From: Brachybacterium sp. P6-10-X1
Lineage (GTDB): Bacteria; Actinomycetota; Actinomycetes; Actinomycetales; Dermabacteraceae
Reading direction: 5' to 3'
NCBI RefSeq assembly: GCF_001969445.1
Contig: NZ_CP017297.1
Location: 186,001-250,000, forward strand
Length of the DNA stretch: 64,000 nucleotides
The notes below the pieces were generated by a model. That model saw only the letters and a list, made by a program, of their open reading frames with translations. It was not told the DNA's origin and ran no database searches. Each line of letters opens with the position of its first letter. The stretch's first letter is position 1. A program made the position numbers and the translations under genes. Below are positions 47,936 to 56,175 of this stretch, one piece after another.

Positions 47936-48823
47936 ATGAACACCTCCGCACCCCGCACCCCGCCCTCGTCCGTCCCGAGCCCGACGCGCCTGCTGGAGAT
48001 CGCGACCACCGCGTCCGGCGCCGCGGCCGATTACATCCGGTCCCTGGACCGCGACCACCTCGGCCGCGAGTACAAGACCTCCAGCCACGACATCGTCACC
48101 GAGCACGACCGGGCCAGCGAGGAGATCATCGTCTCCGAGCTGCGGCGCCTGCTGCCGACCTGCCGCATCGTCGGCGAGGAGGGTGGGGAGCGCCCGGCTG
48201 GGGAGGGGTCCGCCGAGGCGGGGGGACCGGTGGTGAGCTTCTACGTCGACCCCATCGACGGAACCAGCAACTTCGCGGCCGGTCTGCCGCTGTTCTGCGT
48301 CTCGATCGGGGTCGCGGTCGACGACGAGCTGGTCGCCGGGGTGATCGATGCGCCGATCCTCGGCCAGATCTTCTCCGCGGCCGACGGGCCCGCGATGCTG
48401 AACGGCGTCCCGATCAGCCCGCGCTCGACGAATGCCCCGGCCGATGCCCTGCTGCTGACCGGCTTCCCCGGGCAGCGCGATGCCCTCGAGTTCCCCGAGC
48501 TCGCCGCCCGCGCCCACGTCGAGATCCATCAGGAGCATTCCGCCGTCCGCCATCTCGGCACGGCGGCCCTCGAACTCGCCTATGTCGCCGCCGGCTGGGC
48601 CGATGCCACCGCGCTGGCCTCCATCAACGCCTGGGACATCGCCGCCGGGTTCCACCTGATCGAGCGTGCCGGCGGATCGATCCGCACCTGGCCGGGTCGG
48701 GACCGCAGCGACCGGCCCGCTCACCTCCATCCCGCCTACGTCGCGTGCACGGGGCCGGAGCGCCTGGGGCTGCTCGACCAACTGCACGAGCAGGTCCAGG
48801 AGGTCCGCGACGCGGATCTGTGA
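47936..48823 (+). CDS. Inositol monophosphatase family protein
   Basis: 295 residues. Li+-sensitive phosphatase fold: GEEGGE, DPIDGTSNFAAGLPLF (metal-binding DPIDGT) and WDIAAGFHLIERAGG. Dephosphorylates myo-inositol phosphate or a related sugar phosphate, needed for phosphatidylinositol lipids. TAGGCT (47923-47928) lies 7 nt before ATG 47936, suggesting leaderless expression. Confidence 0.9.
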   Translation: MNTSAPRTPPSSVPSPTRLLEIATTASGAAADYIRSLDRDHLGREYKTSSHDIVTEHDRASEEIIVSELRRLLPTCRIVGEEGGERPAGEGSAEAGGPVVSFYVDPIDGTSNFAAGLPLFCVSIGVAVDDELVAGVIDAPILGQIFSAADGPAMLNGVPISPRSTNAPADALLLTGFPGQRDALEFPELAARAHVEIHQEHSAVRHLGTAALELAYVAAGWADATALASINAWDIAAGFHLIERAGGSIRTWPGRDRSDRPAHLHPAYVACTGPERLGLLDQLHEQVQEVRDADL

Positions 48824-48872
48824 TCCTCGTCAAGGCGGCCCTGTCGGTTCGTCGCCCGGTGCCGACCGATGC

Positions 48873-48878
48873 TAATCT
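48873..48878 (+). promoter_or_regulatory. -10 element ahead of tRNA-Ala
   Basis: TAATCT, 22 nt before the mature 5' end; TTCGTC (48848-48853) is a weak -35 with 19-bp spacing. Confidence 0.45.
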
Positions 48879-48899
48879 GTCGAGGTCGCCACGCGACAT

Positions 48900-48972
48900 G
48901 GGGCTATGGCGCAGTTGGTAGCGCGTCTCGTTCGCAATGAGAAGGTCGGGGGTTCGAATCCCCCTAGCTCCA
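48900..48972 (+). tRNA. tRNA-Ala (anticodon CGC)
   Basis: 73 nt. Acceptor GGGGCTA/TAGCTCC, D stem GCGC/GCGC, anticodon loop TTCGCAA giving CGC (reads GCG), T stem GGGGG/CCCCC with loop TTCGAAT. The G3-U70 pair, the alanine identity element, is present. CCA is not encoded. Confidence 0.95.
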
Positions 48973-48979
48973 CCCACGG

Positions 48980-49010
48980 AACCCCTGGTCAGCAAGCTGA
49001 TCGGGGGTTT
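48980..49010 (+). terminator. Terminator after tRNA-Ala
   Basis: AACCCC...GGGGTT outer stem with GTCAGC/GCTGAT inner pairing, followed by TTTCTTC. Good rho-independent form. Confidence 0.7.
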
Positions 49011-49017
49011 CTTCGTG

Positions 49018-49364
49018 CTCGCGGGAGGTGCGGTCGTCCTGGGTCGGGGGTCGTGTGGTGGGACGGACGGACGCCCGGTCGGTCGATGGCCGCCGACCTC
49101 GGGGCGCGCCCCGGCGCTCCCCGGACCATCGTCCCGAGATGATCGAGTACCAGGCCCGCGCCGGGGCGACGGCCATGTCCCTCGAGGCCTTCGCCCCGAG
49201 AGTTCTCGGATTCCCCACGATCCGGTGCTCTGGAGAGCCGGTGCTCTCGGCGAGCCGGAGCTCGCGCTCCCGAGCGCGTCCTCGGACTCGCCGTTCTGAC
49301 CGGTGCGCGCTACGGTGCGACGACGCCGAGAACCACCTCGGACCGGACCCCGAAGGAGGCCGCC
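49018..49364. other. Gene-free stretch between tRNA-Ala and the SDR gene
   Basis: About 350 bp. Open frames here have no ribosome-binding sites or protein-like composition and are read-through of GC-rich sequence. TACGGT at 49312-49317 could be a -10 for the SDR gene. No integrase or att-like repeat of the tRNA end is seen. Confidence 0.5.
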
Positions 49365-50237
49365 GTGGTCGGAGCCGCCCGAGCCGTCGGCCCCGTCGTC
49401 GACACTGCCCCGGTCGTCGCCGGCGCACGTGTGCTCGTCACCGGGGCCGCCCAGGGGATGGGGGCGCTGTTCGCGCGTCGTGCAGCACAGGAGGGCGCTC
49501 GAGCGATCGCGCTGTGGGACGTCGACGACGAGGCGGCGATGCGCCTGGCGGCGGAGCTCTCGCGCTCCGGGACGGCGGTCCATGCCGTCGGCGTCGACCT
49601 CTCGCGGTACGAGGAGATCGGGGTCGCCGCAGCCCGCTCCCGTGAGCAGATCGGCGATCCCGACATCGTGATCAACAATGCCGGGATCGTGCGCGGCATC
49701 CCCTTCTGGGAGCACGACCCCGTCCAGGACATCGAGCGGACCATGCGGATCAACGCCCTGGCACCGATGTGGCTGACCCGGGAGGTGCTTCCGGCGATGA
49801 GGCAGGACCGCTCCCGCCCCAAGCGCCTGCTGAACATCGCCTCCGCCGCCGGCACGCTCGCGAACCCCGGGATGAGCGTCTACGCCGCCTCGAAATGGGC
49901 GATGATCGGCTGGAGCGACTCTCTGCGGCTCGAACTCGAGCGCAGCGACCACGGCCACCTCGCCGTCACCACCTTCTGCCCCAGCTTCGTCTCCACCGGC
50001 ATGTTCGAGGGCGCTCGCGGACCACGCCTGACCCCGATCATGTCGCCCGAGGAGGCGGTCGAGAAGGCCTGGGCCGGGATGCTCGCCGGGCGCCTCCTGG
50101 TGACGGCGCCCTGGAGCGTGAAGGCCGCGATGGCCGCTCGCGGCGTCCTGCCCACCCGGGCGTGGGATCTGCTCGCCGGAGGGTTCCTGCGGATCCACTC
50201 CTCGATGGACCGCTTCTCCGGGCATCCGGGCGCGTGA
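49365..50237 (+). CDS. Short-chain dehydrogenase/reductase
   Basis: 290 residues. Classical SDR: VLVTGAAQGMGALFA (NAD(P) binding), NNAG, catalytic Ser in NIASAAG and YAASK. The C-terminal 60 residues (KAWAGMLAGRLLVTAPWSVKAAMAARGVLP) resemble lipid-acting SDRs. GAAGGAGG precedes GTG 49365. Substrate unknown; it is not evidently connected to the fucose cluster 14 kb away. Confidence 0.88.
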   Translation: MVGAARAVGPVVDTAPVVAGARVLVTGAAQGMGALFARRAAQEGARAIALWDVDDEAAMRLAAELSRSGTAVHAVGVDLSRYEEIGVAAARSREQIGDPDIVINNAGIVRGIPFWEHDPVQDIERTMRINALAPMWLTREVLPAMRQDRSRPKRLLNIASAAGTLANPGMSVYAASKWAMIGWSDSLRLELERSDHGHLAVTTFCPSFVSTGMFEGARGPRLTPIMSPEEAVEKAWAGMLAGRLLVTAPWSVKAAMAARGVLPTRAWDLLAGGFLRIHSSMDRFSGHPGA

Positions 50238-50283
50238 GGACGGGCGCTCCCGGGATCCGGGAGCTTCGCGGCGTCCCGGTCGC

Positions 50284-50691
50284 TCAGTCGGGCAGGTGAC
50301 CGGTGCGCAGAAGATGCTCGAAGGCCTGGACGAAACGTTCCGCGTCGGCCTTCCGATTCGGCATCATCGCGATGTCCCGAGCCCCCTCGACCTGGATCTT
50401 CACCCGCGAGAAGATGCCGGGCCGGTAGGCGATGCCGGTGATCTGGTCGGCGCGCGCCTCCTTCTTGACCTTCACGCCCGTGAAGCCGCCGGTCACCTTC
50501 GCCACCAGCAGCCGACGCACGGTCGCGATCATCACGTCCGGGTAGTCGCCGGCGACCCCCGGCAGAGCGAGCAGAACCTCCTCCTGCGGGTCCAGCGCCC
50601 TGGGGACATCGCGCCGCAGGCCGGGTGAGGAGAACAGCTCGTTGCGGTTCAGCGCGGTGGCGTAGGACATGGAAGCGCGGGACGTGGCCAT
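50284..50691 (-). CDS. Small PH-like domain protein
   Basis: 135 residues from ATG 50691. The middle (EEVLLALPGVAGDYPDVMIATVRRLLVAKVTGGFTGVKVKKEARADQITGIAY) has the alternating strand pattern of YokE-like bacterial PH domains, followed by DAERFVQAFEHLL helix. TACGAT ends 6 nt before the ATG, indicating a leaderless start; the longer frame is not used. Divergent from the WXG100 gene across a 32-bp palindrome. Confidence 0.7.
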   Translation of the reverse strand: MATSRASMSYATALNRNELFSSPGLRRDVPRALDPQEEVLLALPGVAGDYPDVMIATVRRLLVAKVTGGFTGVKVKKEARADQITGIAYRPGIFSRVKIQVEGARDIAMMPNRKADAERFVQAFEHLLRTGHLPD

Positions 50692-50770
50692 GGCGCCATC
50701 GTAGAGCCACAGCTCGGCGGGCACCGGGACGAGCAGCTGCGCCCGCGCGACGCACAGGTCGGGTCCGGGA

Positions 50771-50802
50771 TCCGCCCATGGGGACTTGTCCCCATGGGCG
50801 GA
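50771..50802. promoter_or_regulatory. 32-bp perfect palindrome in a divergent promoter region
   Basis: TCCGCCCATGGGGAC (50771-50785), TT, then its exact reverse complement (50788-50802). It lies 80 bp from the PH-protein start and 86 bp before the WXG100 gene start. Could be an operator or a hairpin in either leader. Confidence 0.75.
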
Positions 50803-50887
50803 ACCCTCGGGCGCATATACCGTCGAGGACGACACGGATGACGAGGTGCCGCTCCGCAGGGGAGCCGGCCAGGACGGTGGGGCGGGC

Positions 50888-51940
50888 ATGAGCGGATTCT
50901 TCGGGGCGGACACCGATCAGCTGCGGGAGCACGCGAGCATGCTGCAGGGGAAGGCGCAGCGCCTCATGGAGCTGCGCGACAGTCTCGAACCTCTGGTCAT
51001 GGACGAGTCGATCTGGCAGGGCCAGGATGCCGACAGCTTCCGCCAGAGCTGGAGCGGGGTCACGGAGCCGCTGTTCGCCGGCAGCGGGGAGGACCTCACG
51101 CGCCGCGGCCGGGATCTCGAGGAGCATGCCGAACAGCAGGACACCGCCTCCGGAGCAGATGGCGGCTCCGGAGCGGGTGACGGCTCCGGCGGGGGATCGG
51201 ACGAGGCATTCAACCCGCTGTCGTTCCTCGGTGAGTTCGCGAGCAAGGCGCAGGGCATCTTCAAGAACTCGACGAAGATGCTCGATTTCCTCAAGCGCAT
51301 CCCCTCGGCCGCCGACGAATACGCCCAGCTCGCCGAACGCGGGCTGCAGGGACTGTGGAAGTCCTCGTACCTCGATGAGCTGTTCAACGGCGGAAAGGGA
51401 TGGCAGACGGCCGCGGAGAGCGCCCTGGACAAGCTCAACATTCCCTCGTCGTTCGGCAATTTCGAGCCGGGGAAGTACCTCAACAAGCTCGACGAGGTCG
51501 CTCCGTTCCTCAAGACCGGCGGCAAACTGCTCGGCAAGGCGGTGCCCTTCGTCGACATCGGCTTCGGACTCCATCAGGCCTTCACCGCCGACAACGCCTA
51601 CGACCGCTGGAGCGGCGGCATCGGGGCGGCCGGCGGCACCCTCCTCGCGATCGCCCCGCTGACCGGCCCGGCCGCCCCGATCGTGGGAGCGATCGGCGCG
51701 GGCCTCGGCATCGTCTCCCTCGGCATGGACGTCGGCAAGCTCGTCTATGAGAACTGGGACGACATCACCGGCGCGGTCGGCGACGCCTGGGACGCCACCA
51801 CAGGGGCGATCAGCGACACGGCCGGAGCCGTGAGCGATGCCGTCGGGAACGCCGCCGATACGGTGACCGACACCGTCAGCGACGTCGGCTCCGCCATCAG
51901 CGACGGCATCGGAGCGGTCGGCGATGCCTTCGGCTTCTGA
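50888..51940 (+). CDS. WXG100-type protein with C-terminal hydrophobic and repeat regions
   Basis: 350 residues. Residues 1-90 form a helical hairpin with WQG in the turn (IWQGQDADSFRQSW), the WXG100 hallmark of type VII secretion substrates. A Gly/Ser/Asp linker (about 92-108) leads to a middle helical region and a Gly/Ala-rich hydrophobic stretch (about 228-290). The end carries repeats of the form DTxGAVSDAVGxAxD. The shape is that of an LXG/WXG effector that could act on membranes. No T7SS machinery genes are in the window. Confidence 0.65.
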   Translation: MSGFFGADTDQLREHASMLQGKAQRLMELRDSLEPLVMDESIWQGQDADSFRQSWSGVTEPLFAGSGEDLTRRGRDLEEHAEQQDTASGADGGSGAGDGSGGGSDEAFNPLSFLGEFASKAQGIFKNSTKMLDFLKRIPSAADEYAQLAERGLQGLWKSSYLDELFNGGKGWQTAAESALDKLNIPSSFGNFEPGKYLNKLDEVAPFLKTGGKLLGKAVPFVDIGFGLHQAFTADNAYDRWSGGIGAAGGTLLAIAPLTGPAAPIVGAIGAGLGIVSLGMDVGKLVYENWDDITGAVGDAWDATTGAISDTAGAVSDAVGNAADTVTDTVSDVGSAISDGIGAVGDAFGF

Positions 51941-52038
51941 GCACGGCCCCGGCCGATCACGGCGGCGGTCTCTGGCGACGGACCACCGCAGCTCTCGCAC
52001 CGACGTGCCCCAGCCCTCGTGACCCTAGGATGACGGAC

Positions 52039-52857
52039 ATGACTCAGCAGACCCTCCGCACCGAGCGCGACGCCGCCGGTGCCTACGAGATCCTCGCCGC
52101 CGCCACCGCGGAGCCCGACGTCCTGGTGGTCCTGACCGACGAGGAGCTGGTCGCGCTGGCCGGCACGGAGGCCGCGGAGCTCGCCGGCACGCCGTTCCTC
52201 GACACGGCGGGCCTCGAGCGCGATCCGGCCGCCGCCGTGGCGCTGCGATCCCTGGTCGCCCGCGGGCTCGTCGTGCTCGAGGAGGACGGGCGGGAGAACG
52301 ACGGGGAGGACCTCGCGGACGGGTCCCCGGCCCAGCGCACCGCACAGCTGGATCGCACCCTCGCCGGACTGCTCACGCTGCGCTCGTCCCCGCTGGCTCT
52401 GGCGAACCTCACGCGCCGAGTCGCCGATCAGACCACCTCGCTCATGGTGTACCTGTTCCCCCACGGCGGTGTGCTGGAGGAATTCATCACCGCCGACGGG
52501 TTCCATCATTTCAGCGTCCCCGCCCGCGAGGCCGTTCCCGGGCGGCTCGCCCGCTACGCGGACGCTGCGGAGGTCGCCGGCGCGGCCGACGGCGGCAGCG
52601 TCGAGGGCACGGTCACCGAGATCGAGACGTCGACCGACCCGCTCGCCGCCCGTCTGCAGGACACCCGTGCCCTGACCGTGCTGACCACGGTGCACGACGA
52701 CGTCTCCGCACAGGTCTCGATCATGGCCACCTCCGACGGCGTGCTGGTGATGGACACGCCGCAGGACGAGGCCGAGCAGACGCTCGTGCGGGAGATCGGG
52801 GCGGACACCCTGCTGGAGCTGTTGGACGGCGCGCTTCCTCGGCCCGCGGGTCTGTGA
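52039..52857 (+). CDS. Unrecognised protein, companion of the WXG100 gene
   Basis: 272 residues. I do not recognise it firmly. It has an N-terminal helical part with VAARGL-like text (ALRSLVARGLVVLEEDG), a second half with alternating strands (TSLMVYLFPHGGVLEEFITADGFHHFSV; ALTVLTTVHDDVSAQVSIMATSDGVLVMD). This arrangement is reminiscent of EspG-type chaperones of ESX systems, a guess from pattern only. TAGGAT (52026-52031) ends 7 nt before ATG 52039, favouring this start over ATG 52030. Confidence 0.6.
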   Translation: MTQQTLRTERDAAGAYEILAAATAEPDVLVVLTDEELVALAGTEAAELAGTPFLDTAGLERDPAAAVALRSLVARGLVVLEEDGRENDGEDLADGSPAQRTAQLDRTLAGLLTLRSSPLALANLTRRVADQTTSLMVYLFPHGGVLEEFITADGFHHFSVPAREAVPGRLARYADAAEVAGAADGGSVEGTVTEIETSTDPLAARLQDTRALTVLTTVHDDVSAQVSIMATSDGVLVMDTPQDEAEQTLVREIGADTLLELLDGALPRPAGL

Positions 52858-52901
52858 ACTCCGGCGGGACCGTCGGCGCCCTCGCCCCGTAGGCTGGGGG
52901 C

Positions 52902-53447
52902 ATGACTCGCCCCGTGCTGCGCGTCGGCTTCGTGCCGGGCGTCGAACCGGACCGCTTCGTGCGCCGCTGGCGCGCCGGACGCCGCCCGGCCTTCCTGGAG
53001 ACCGTGTCCGTGCCGCTCTCGACCCAGCGCGAGGCGCTCGACCGCGGTGACGTCGACATGTGCTTCGTGCGCCTCCCGGTTCCCGCTGACGACCTGCACC
53101 TGATCCCCCTGTGGGAGGAGCGGCCCATGATCGTCGTCAGCGGCGAGAGCGTGCTGAGCCTGTACGACGAGCTGACCGAGGCCGAGCTGACCGAGGAGAC
53201 GGAGATCCCCGCCGACGGGCCCGACGACGCCGCGCAGCGGGTCGCCGTCGCCGCGAGCGGAGTCGGCTACACCCGGCTCCCGATGTCGCTGGCCCGCCTG
53301 CACCACCGCAAGGACGTCGTCCACCGTCCCCTGACCGACGCCGAGCCCACCCGCATCGCCCTGGCCTGGCCCCGCGCCGCCGACGACGACCTGCGTCAGG
53401 AGTTCGTCGGCGTCGTCCGGGGCCGCACCCCGCGCTCCAGCCGCTGA
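52902..53447 (+). CDS. LysR-type ligand-binding domain without DNA-binding domain
   Basis: 181 residues. VGFVPGVEPDRFVRRWR, VPLSTQREALDRGDVDMCFVRLP and LIPLWEERPMIVVS follow the periplasmic-binding-like effector domain of LysR regulators; the HTH is absent. Stand-alone domains of this kind are common in actinobacteria, with unknown role. TAGGCT (52890-52895) ends 6 nt before ATG 52902 (leaderless). Confidence 0.75.
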   Translation: MTRPVLRVGFVPGVEPDRFVRRWRAGRRPAFLETVSVPLSTQREALDRGDVDMCFVRLPVPADDLHLIPLWEERPMIVVSGESVLSLYDELTEAELTEETEIPADGPDDAAQRVAVAASGVGYTRLPMSLARLHHRKDVVHRPLTDAEPTRIALAWPRAADDDLRQEFVGVVRGRTPRSSR

Positions 53448-53470
53448 GGCGGCGGACCCTGTCCCACCCG

Positions 53471-53521
53471 TTCTTCCCGCCGCTGACGCGGCACATGTTC
53501 TGCCCGCCGCTGACGCGGCAC
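53471..53521 (+). repeat. Two 24-bp repeats ahead of luxS
   Basis: 53471-53494 and 53498-53521 match at 23 of 24 bases with a 27-bp period. Each holds GCCGC-TGAC-GCGGC, so the luxS leader can form two tandem hairpins. Confidence 0.7.
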
Positions 53522-53544
53522 CCGGACGACCGAGGAGAGTCCCC

Positions 53545-54018
53545 ATGACCGAGCAGCCCCGCATGAACGTCGAGAGCTTCAACCTCGACCATCGCACCGT
53601 CGCCGCCCCGTACCTGCGCATCGCCGACCGCAAGGAGCTGCCCGGCGGCGACGTGCTGACCAAGTTCGACGTGCGCTTCACCCAGCCCAACACCGAGCAC
53701 CTGGACTCCGAGACCGTGCATTCGCTCGAGCACCTCATGGCCGAGCACATGCGCAACCACACCGGCGACGTCCTGGACGTCTCCCCGATGGGATGCCGCA
53801 CCGGCTTCTACGTGCTGCTGGTCGGGGACCACACGACCGAGGGCTTCGCCCCCATCCTGGAGGCGACGCTGGTCGACCTGCTCGCGGCCGACGAGGTGCC
53901 CGCAGCCAACGAGATCCAGTGCGGTTGGGGCGCCCACCACACGCTGCAGGGCGCGAAGGACGCTGCCCGTACCTTCCTCGACGCCCGCGAGCGCTGGGGG
54001 CAGGTCACCGCGCGCTGA
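53545..54018 (+). CDS. luxS: S-ribosylhomocysteine lyase
   Basis: 157 residues. The iron-binding HSLEH motif (about residues 55-59) and the downstream Cys in NEIQCGWGAHH are present. It cleaves S-ribosylhomocysteine to homocysteine and the AI-2 precursor, recycling S-adenosylhomocysteine. GAGGAGAG precedes ATG 53545. It overlaps malQ by 14 bp tail to tail. Leader repeats are noted above. Confidence 0.96.
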   Translation: MTEQPRMNVESFNLDHRTVAAPYLRIADRKELPGGDVLTKFDVRFTQPNTEHLDSETVHSLEHLMAEHMRNHTGDVLDVSPMGCRTGFYVLLVGDHTTEGFAPILEATLVDLLAADEVPAANEIQCGWGAHHTLQGAKDAARTFLDARERWGQVTAR

Positions 54019-56128
54019 GGCCCTCGCGCACCGCGGCCAGCAATCGCGCGGTGCGCGGGTCGTCCGCGATCTCGTCGACGCCGATCACCTGTCCGTCGGG
54101 GTCGGCCAGCGGGATGCGCCAGTTGGGGTACTCCTCGTCGGTGCCCGGCTGATTCTGGATACGGCGCTCGCCGACGCAGTCCACCAGCGAGACTCCCAAC
54201 AGCATCGACGGCGTGCGCGCGAGATGTCGGTGCAGGGCGATCACCGTGGCCTCGAGATCCGCCCCGGGCTCCAGCAGCCCCTCCTCGCGCAGGACGTCCA
54301 GGACCTGATCGCGCCCGGCGGCATCGGCCGCCAGCTCCTGGTCCAGAGGACGTTCGAGCAGGCCCAGCTCATGGCGCAGCGTGACGTGGTCCCCGGCGAG
54401 GTACCCGGCCGTCGGGGGCAGGTCGTGCGTGTTCACCGACGCCATGCACAGCGCACGGTAGTGCTCCGCGCGCAGCGGGCGCCCCTCGCCGTCGTGCTCG
54501 AACCACAGGATCGAGGTGCCGAGGATCCCGCGATCGACCAGGTGATCGCGCACCCACGGCTCGAAGGTGCCCAGGTCCTCACCGACCACGACGGTGCCGG
54601 AGCGCTGCGCCTCCAGCGCCAGGATGCCGATCATCGCCTCGTGGTCGTAGGAGACGTAGGCGCCGTCGGACGCCTCGTGGCCCTCGGGGATCCACCACAG
54701 GCGGAAGAGACCCAGCACATGATCGATGCGCAGGGCGCCCGCGTGGCGCATCAGGGTGCGCAGCATGTCGCGCCAGGGCCGGTAGGAGGCCTCGCGCAGC
54801 TGTTCGGGGTGCCAGGGCGGCTGATGCCAGTTCTGGCCCTGCTGGTTGTACTGGTCGGCCGGAGCCCCGACCGCGGCGCCCCGGGCGAGCACGTGGCGCA
54901 GGCGCCAGGAGTCCGCACCGATCTGCTCCACGCCGACGGCGAGGTCGTGCATGATGCCGACGCGCATGCCTGCTTCGCGGGCGGCGGACTGCGCCGCCGC
55001 CAGCTGCTCGTCCAGCAGCCACTGGGTCCAGATGTGGAACTCGACCCGCTCAGCCAGCTCGATCCGAGCCCGCTCGACGGCGGCGTCCCCGAGATCCCCC
55101 AGGACGGGTTCCTCGGCGGTGCCGTGCACCTGCTCCGCGATCGCGGACCACAGCGCGAAGTCCTCCAGACCCCTGCCCTCGCGCCGGCGGTAGGCGTCCA
55201 GCAGGGCGCGCCGCCCCGCCGTCAGCGGCACCGCGAAGAGCTCCTCGAGGGCCTCCAGCTTCGCCGCGAGCACCTCGTCGCGCTCGAGATGGTCCGCCCG
55301 GGCATTCCATCCCTCGACGCCGCGGCGCAGAAGCAGCACCTTCTGCCGGGCGACCTCCGACAGGTCCCGGTGCTCCGGGACGTCCTCGATGCGCAGGTAG
55401 AGCACACTGGTGAAGCGACGCGTCACCGGCAGGTACGGGGAGGGCTCGACCGGCGGGGTCGGGTAGGACGCGTGCAGCGGGTTCACCAGCAGGAAGTCCG
55501 CGCCGTGGCGGGCGGCGGAGATCGCCGCCAGATCGCGCATGTCCCCGAGGTCGCCGATGCCCCAGGACCGCTGCGAGCGCACCGAGTACAGCTGCGCCTG
55601 GACCCCGAAGCCGGGCCGGGCGGCGACGGGGTCCTGGACGGTGAGCCGGGCAGGGGTGACGACGACGTCCGCCTCGGTCGGTCCGGCCGACGTCGCCGCG
55701 ACCAACCGGTGCCAGCCCAGGGGCAGACCGGCGGGCAGACGGAACCTCGCGCGCCCGCGCAGCTGCCCGTCCAGATCGTAGGGCGGGGTGAAGTCCTCGA
55801 CCTGCTCGAGATCGCGCCGACCGCCGTCCTCCAGCAGCAGATGCGCCGTCACGGCCGTGCCGTGGTCGACGTGGACGGGGACCGTGGTGCCGAGGTCCTC
55901 ACGCAGCACGGTCACCGGAGGCAGGGTGCGTCGCCACGGGGCTCGCTCGTGCTCGCCGCGGATGCGGGCGATGTCCGTCTCGGAGGCGACGTCCTCGCCG
56001 AGCGCGGCGAGGACCGCGCGCAGGGTCTCGTCGGCGACGTCCCGGCGGGTGCCGTCCCAGCCCCAGTAGTCCGTGCTGACCCCGAGGTCGCGGGCGAGAT
56101 CGCGCAGCGGTGAGGATTCCGAAGCCAT
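54005..56128 (-). CDS. malQ: 4-alpha-glucanotransferase
   Basis: 707 residues. Actinobacterial MalQ with an N-terminal extension (about 170 residues) before the GH77 barrel. Motifs: YSVRSQRSWGIGDLGD, GIMHDLAVGVEQIGADSW, LRIDHVLGLFRLWWIPEG (Asp nucleophile) and VGEDLGT (Glu acid/base), then NTHDLPPTAGY. It transfers maltooligosaccharide units. TACGAT ends 7 nt before ATG 56128, a leaderless signal; upstream ATG 56137 overlaps it. Confidence 0.94.
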   Translation of the reverse strand: MASESSPLRDLARDLGVSTDYWGWDGTRRDVADETLRAVLAALGEDVASETDIARIRGEHERAPWRRTLPPVTVLREDLGTTVPVHVDHGTAVTAHLLLEDGGRRDLEQVEDFTPPYDLDGQLRGRARFRLPAGLPLGWHRLVAATSAGPTEADVVVTPARLTVQDPVAARPGFGVQAQLYSVRSQRSWGIGDLGDMRDLAAISAARHGADFLLVNPLHASYPTPPVEPSPYLPVTRRFTSVLYLRIEDVPEHRDLSEVARQKVLLLRRGVEGWNARADHLERDEVLAAKLEALEELFAVPLTAGRRALLDAYRRREGRGLEDFALWSAIAEQVHGTAEEPVLGDLGDAAVERARIELAERVEFHIWTQWLLDEQLAAAQSAAREAGMRVGIMHDLAVGVEQIGADSWRLRHVLARGAAVGAPADQYNQQGQNWHQPPWHPEQLREASYRPWRDMLRTLMRHAGALRIDHVLGLFRLWWIPEGHEASDGAYVSYDHEAMIGILALEAQRSGTVVVGEDLGTFEPWVRDHLVDRGILGTSILWFEHDGEGRPLRAEHYRALCMASVNTHDLPPTAGYLAGDHVTLRHELGLLERPLDQELAADAAGRDQVLDVLREEGLLEPGADLEATVIALHRHLARTPSMLLGVSLVDCVGERRIQNQPGTDEEYPNWRIPLADPDGQVIGVDEIADDPRTARLLAAVREGLSAR

Positions 56129-56175
56129 GCGGGTCATCGTAGCGGGGATCACACCGGGGGCGGACGTTCCAGCAG

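Noticed and set aside
48900-49364. tRNA-Ala as an integration site
   Set aside because: No integrase and no repeated 3' end of the tRNA found downstream.
49365-50237. SDR as the missing KDF dehydrogenase
   Set aside because: 14 kb from the fucose operon, no operator motif upstream, and its C-terminal region looks lipid-type.
53448-53544. SAM or SAH riboswitch before luxS
   Set aside because: Only short tandem hairpins; no recognisable riboswitch core.
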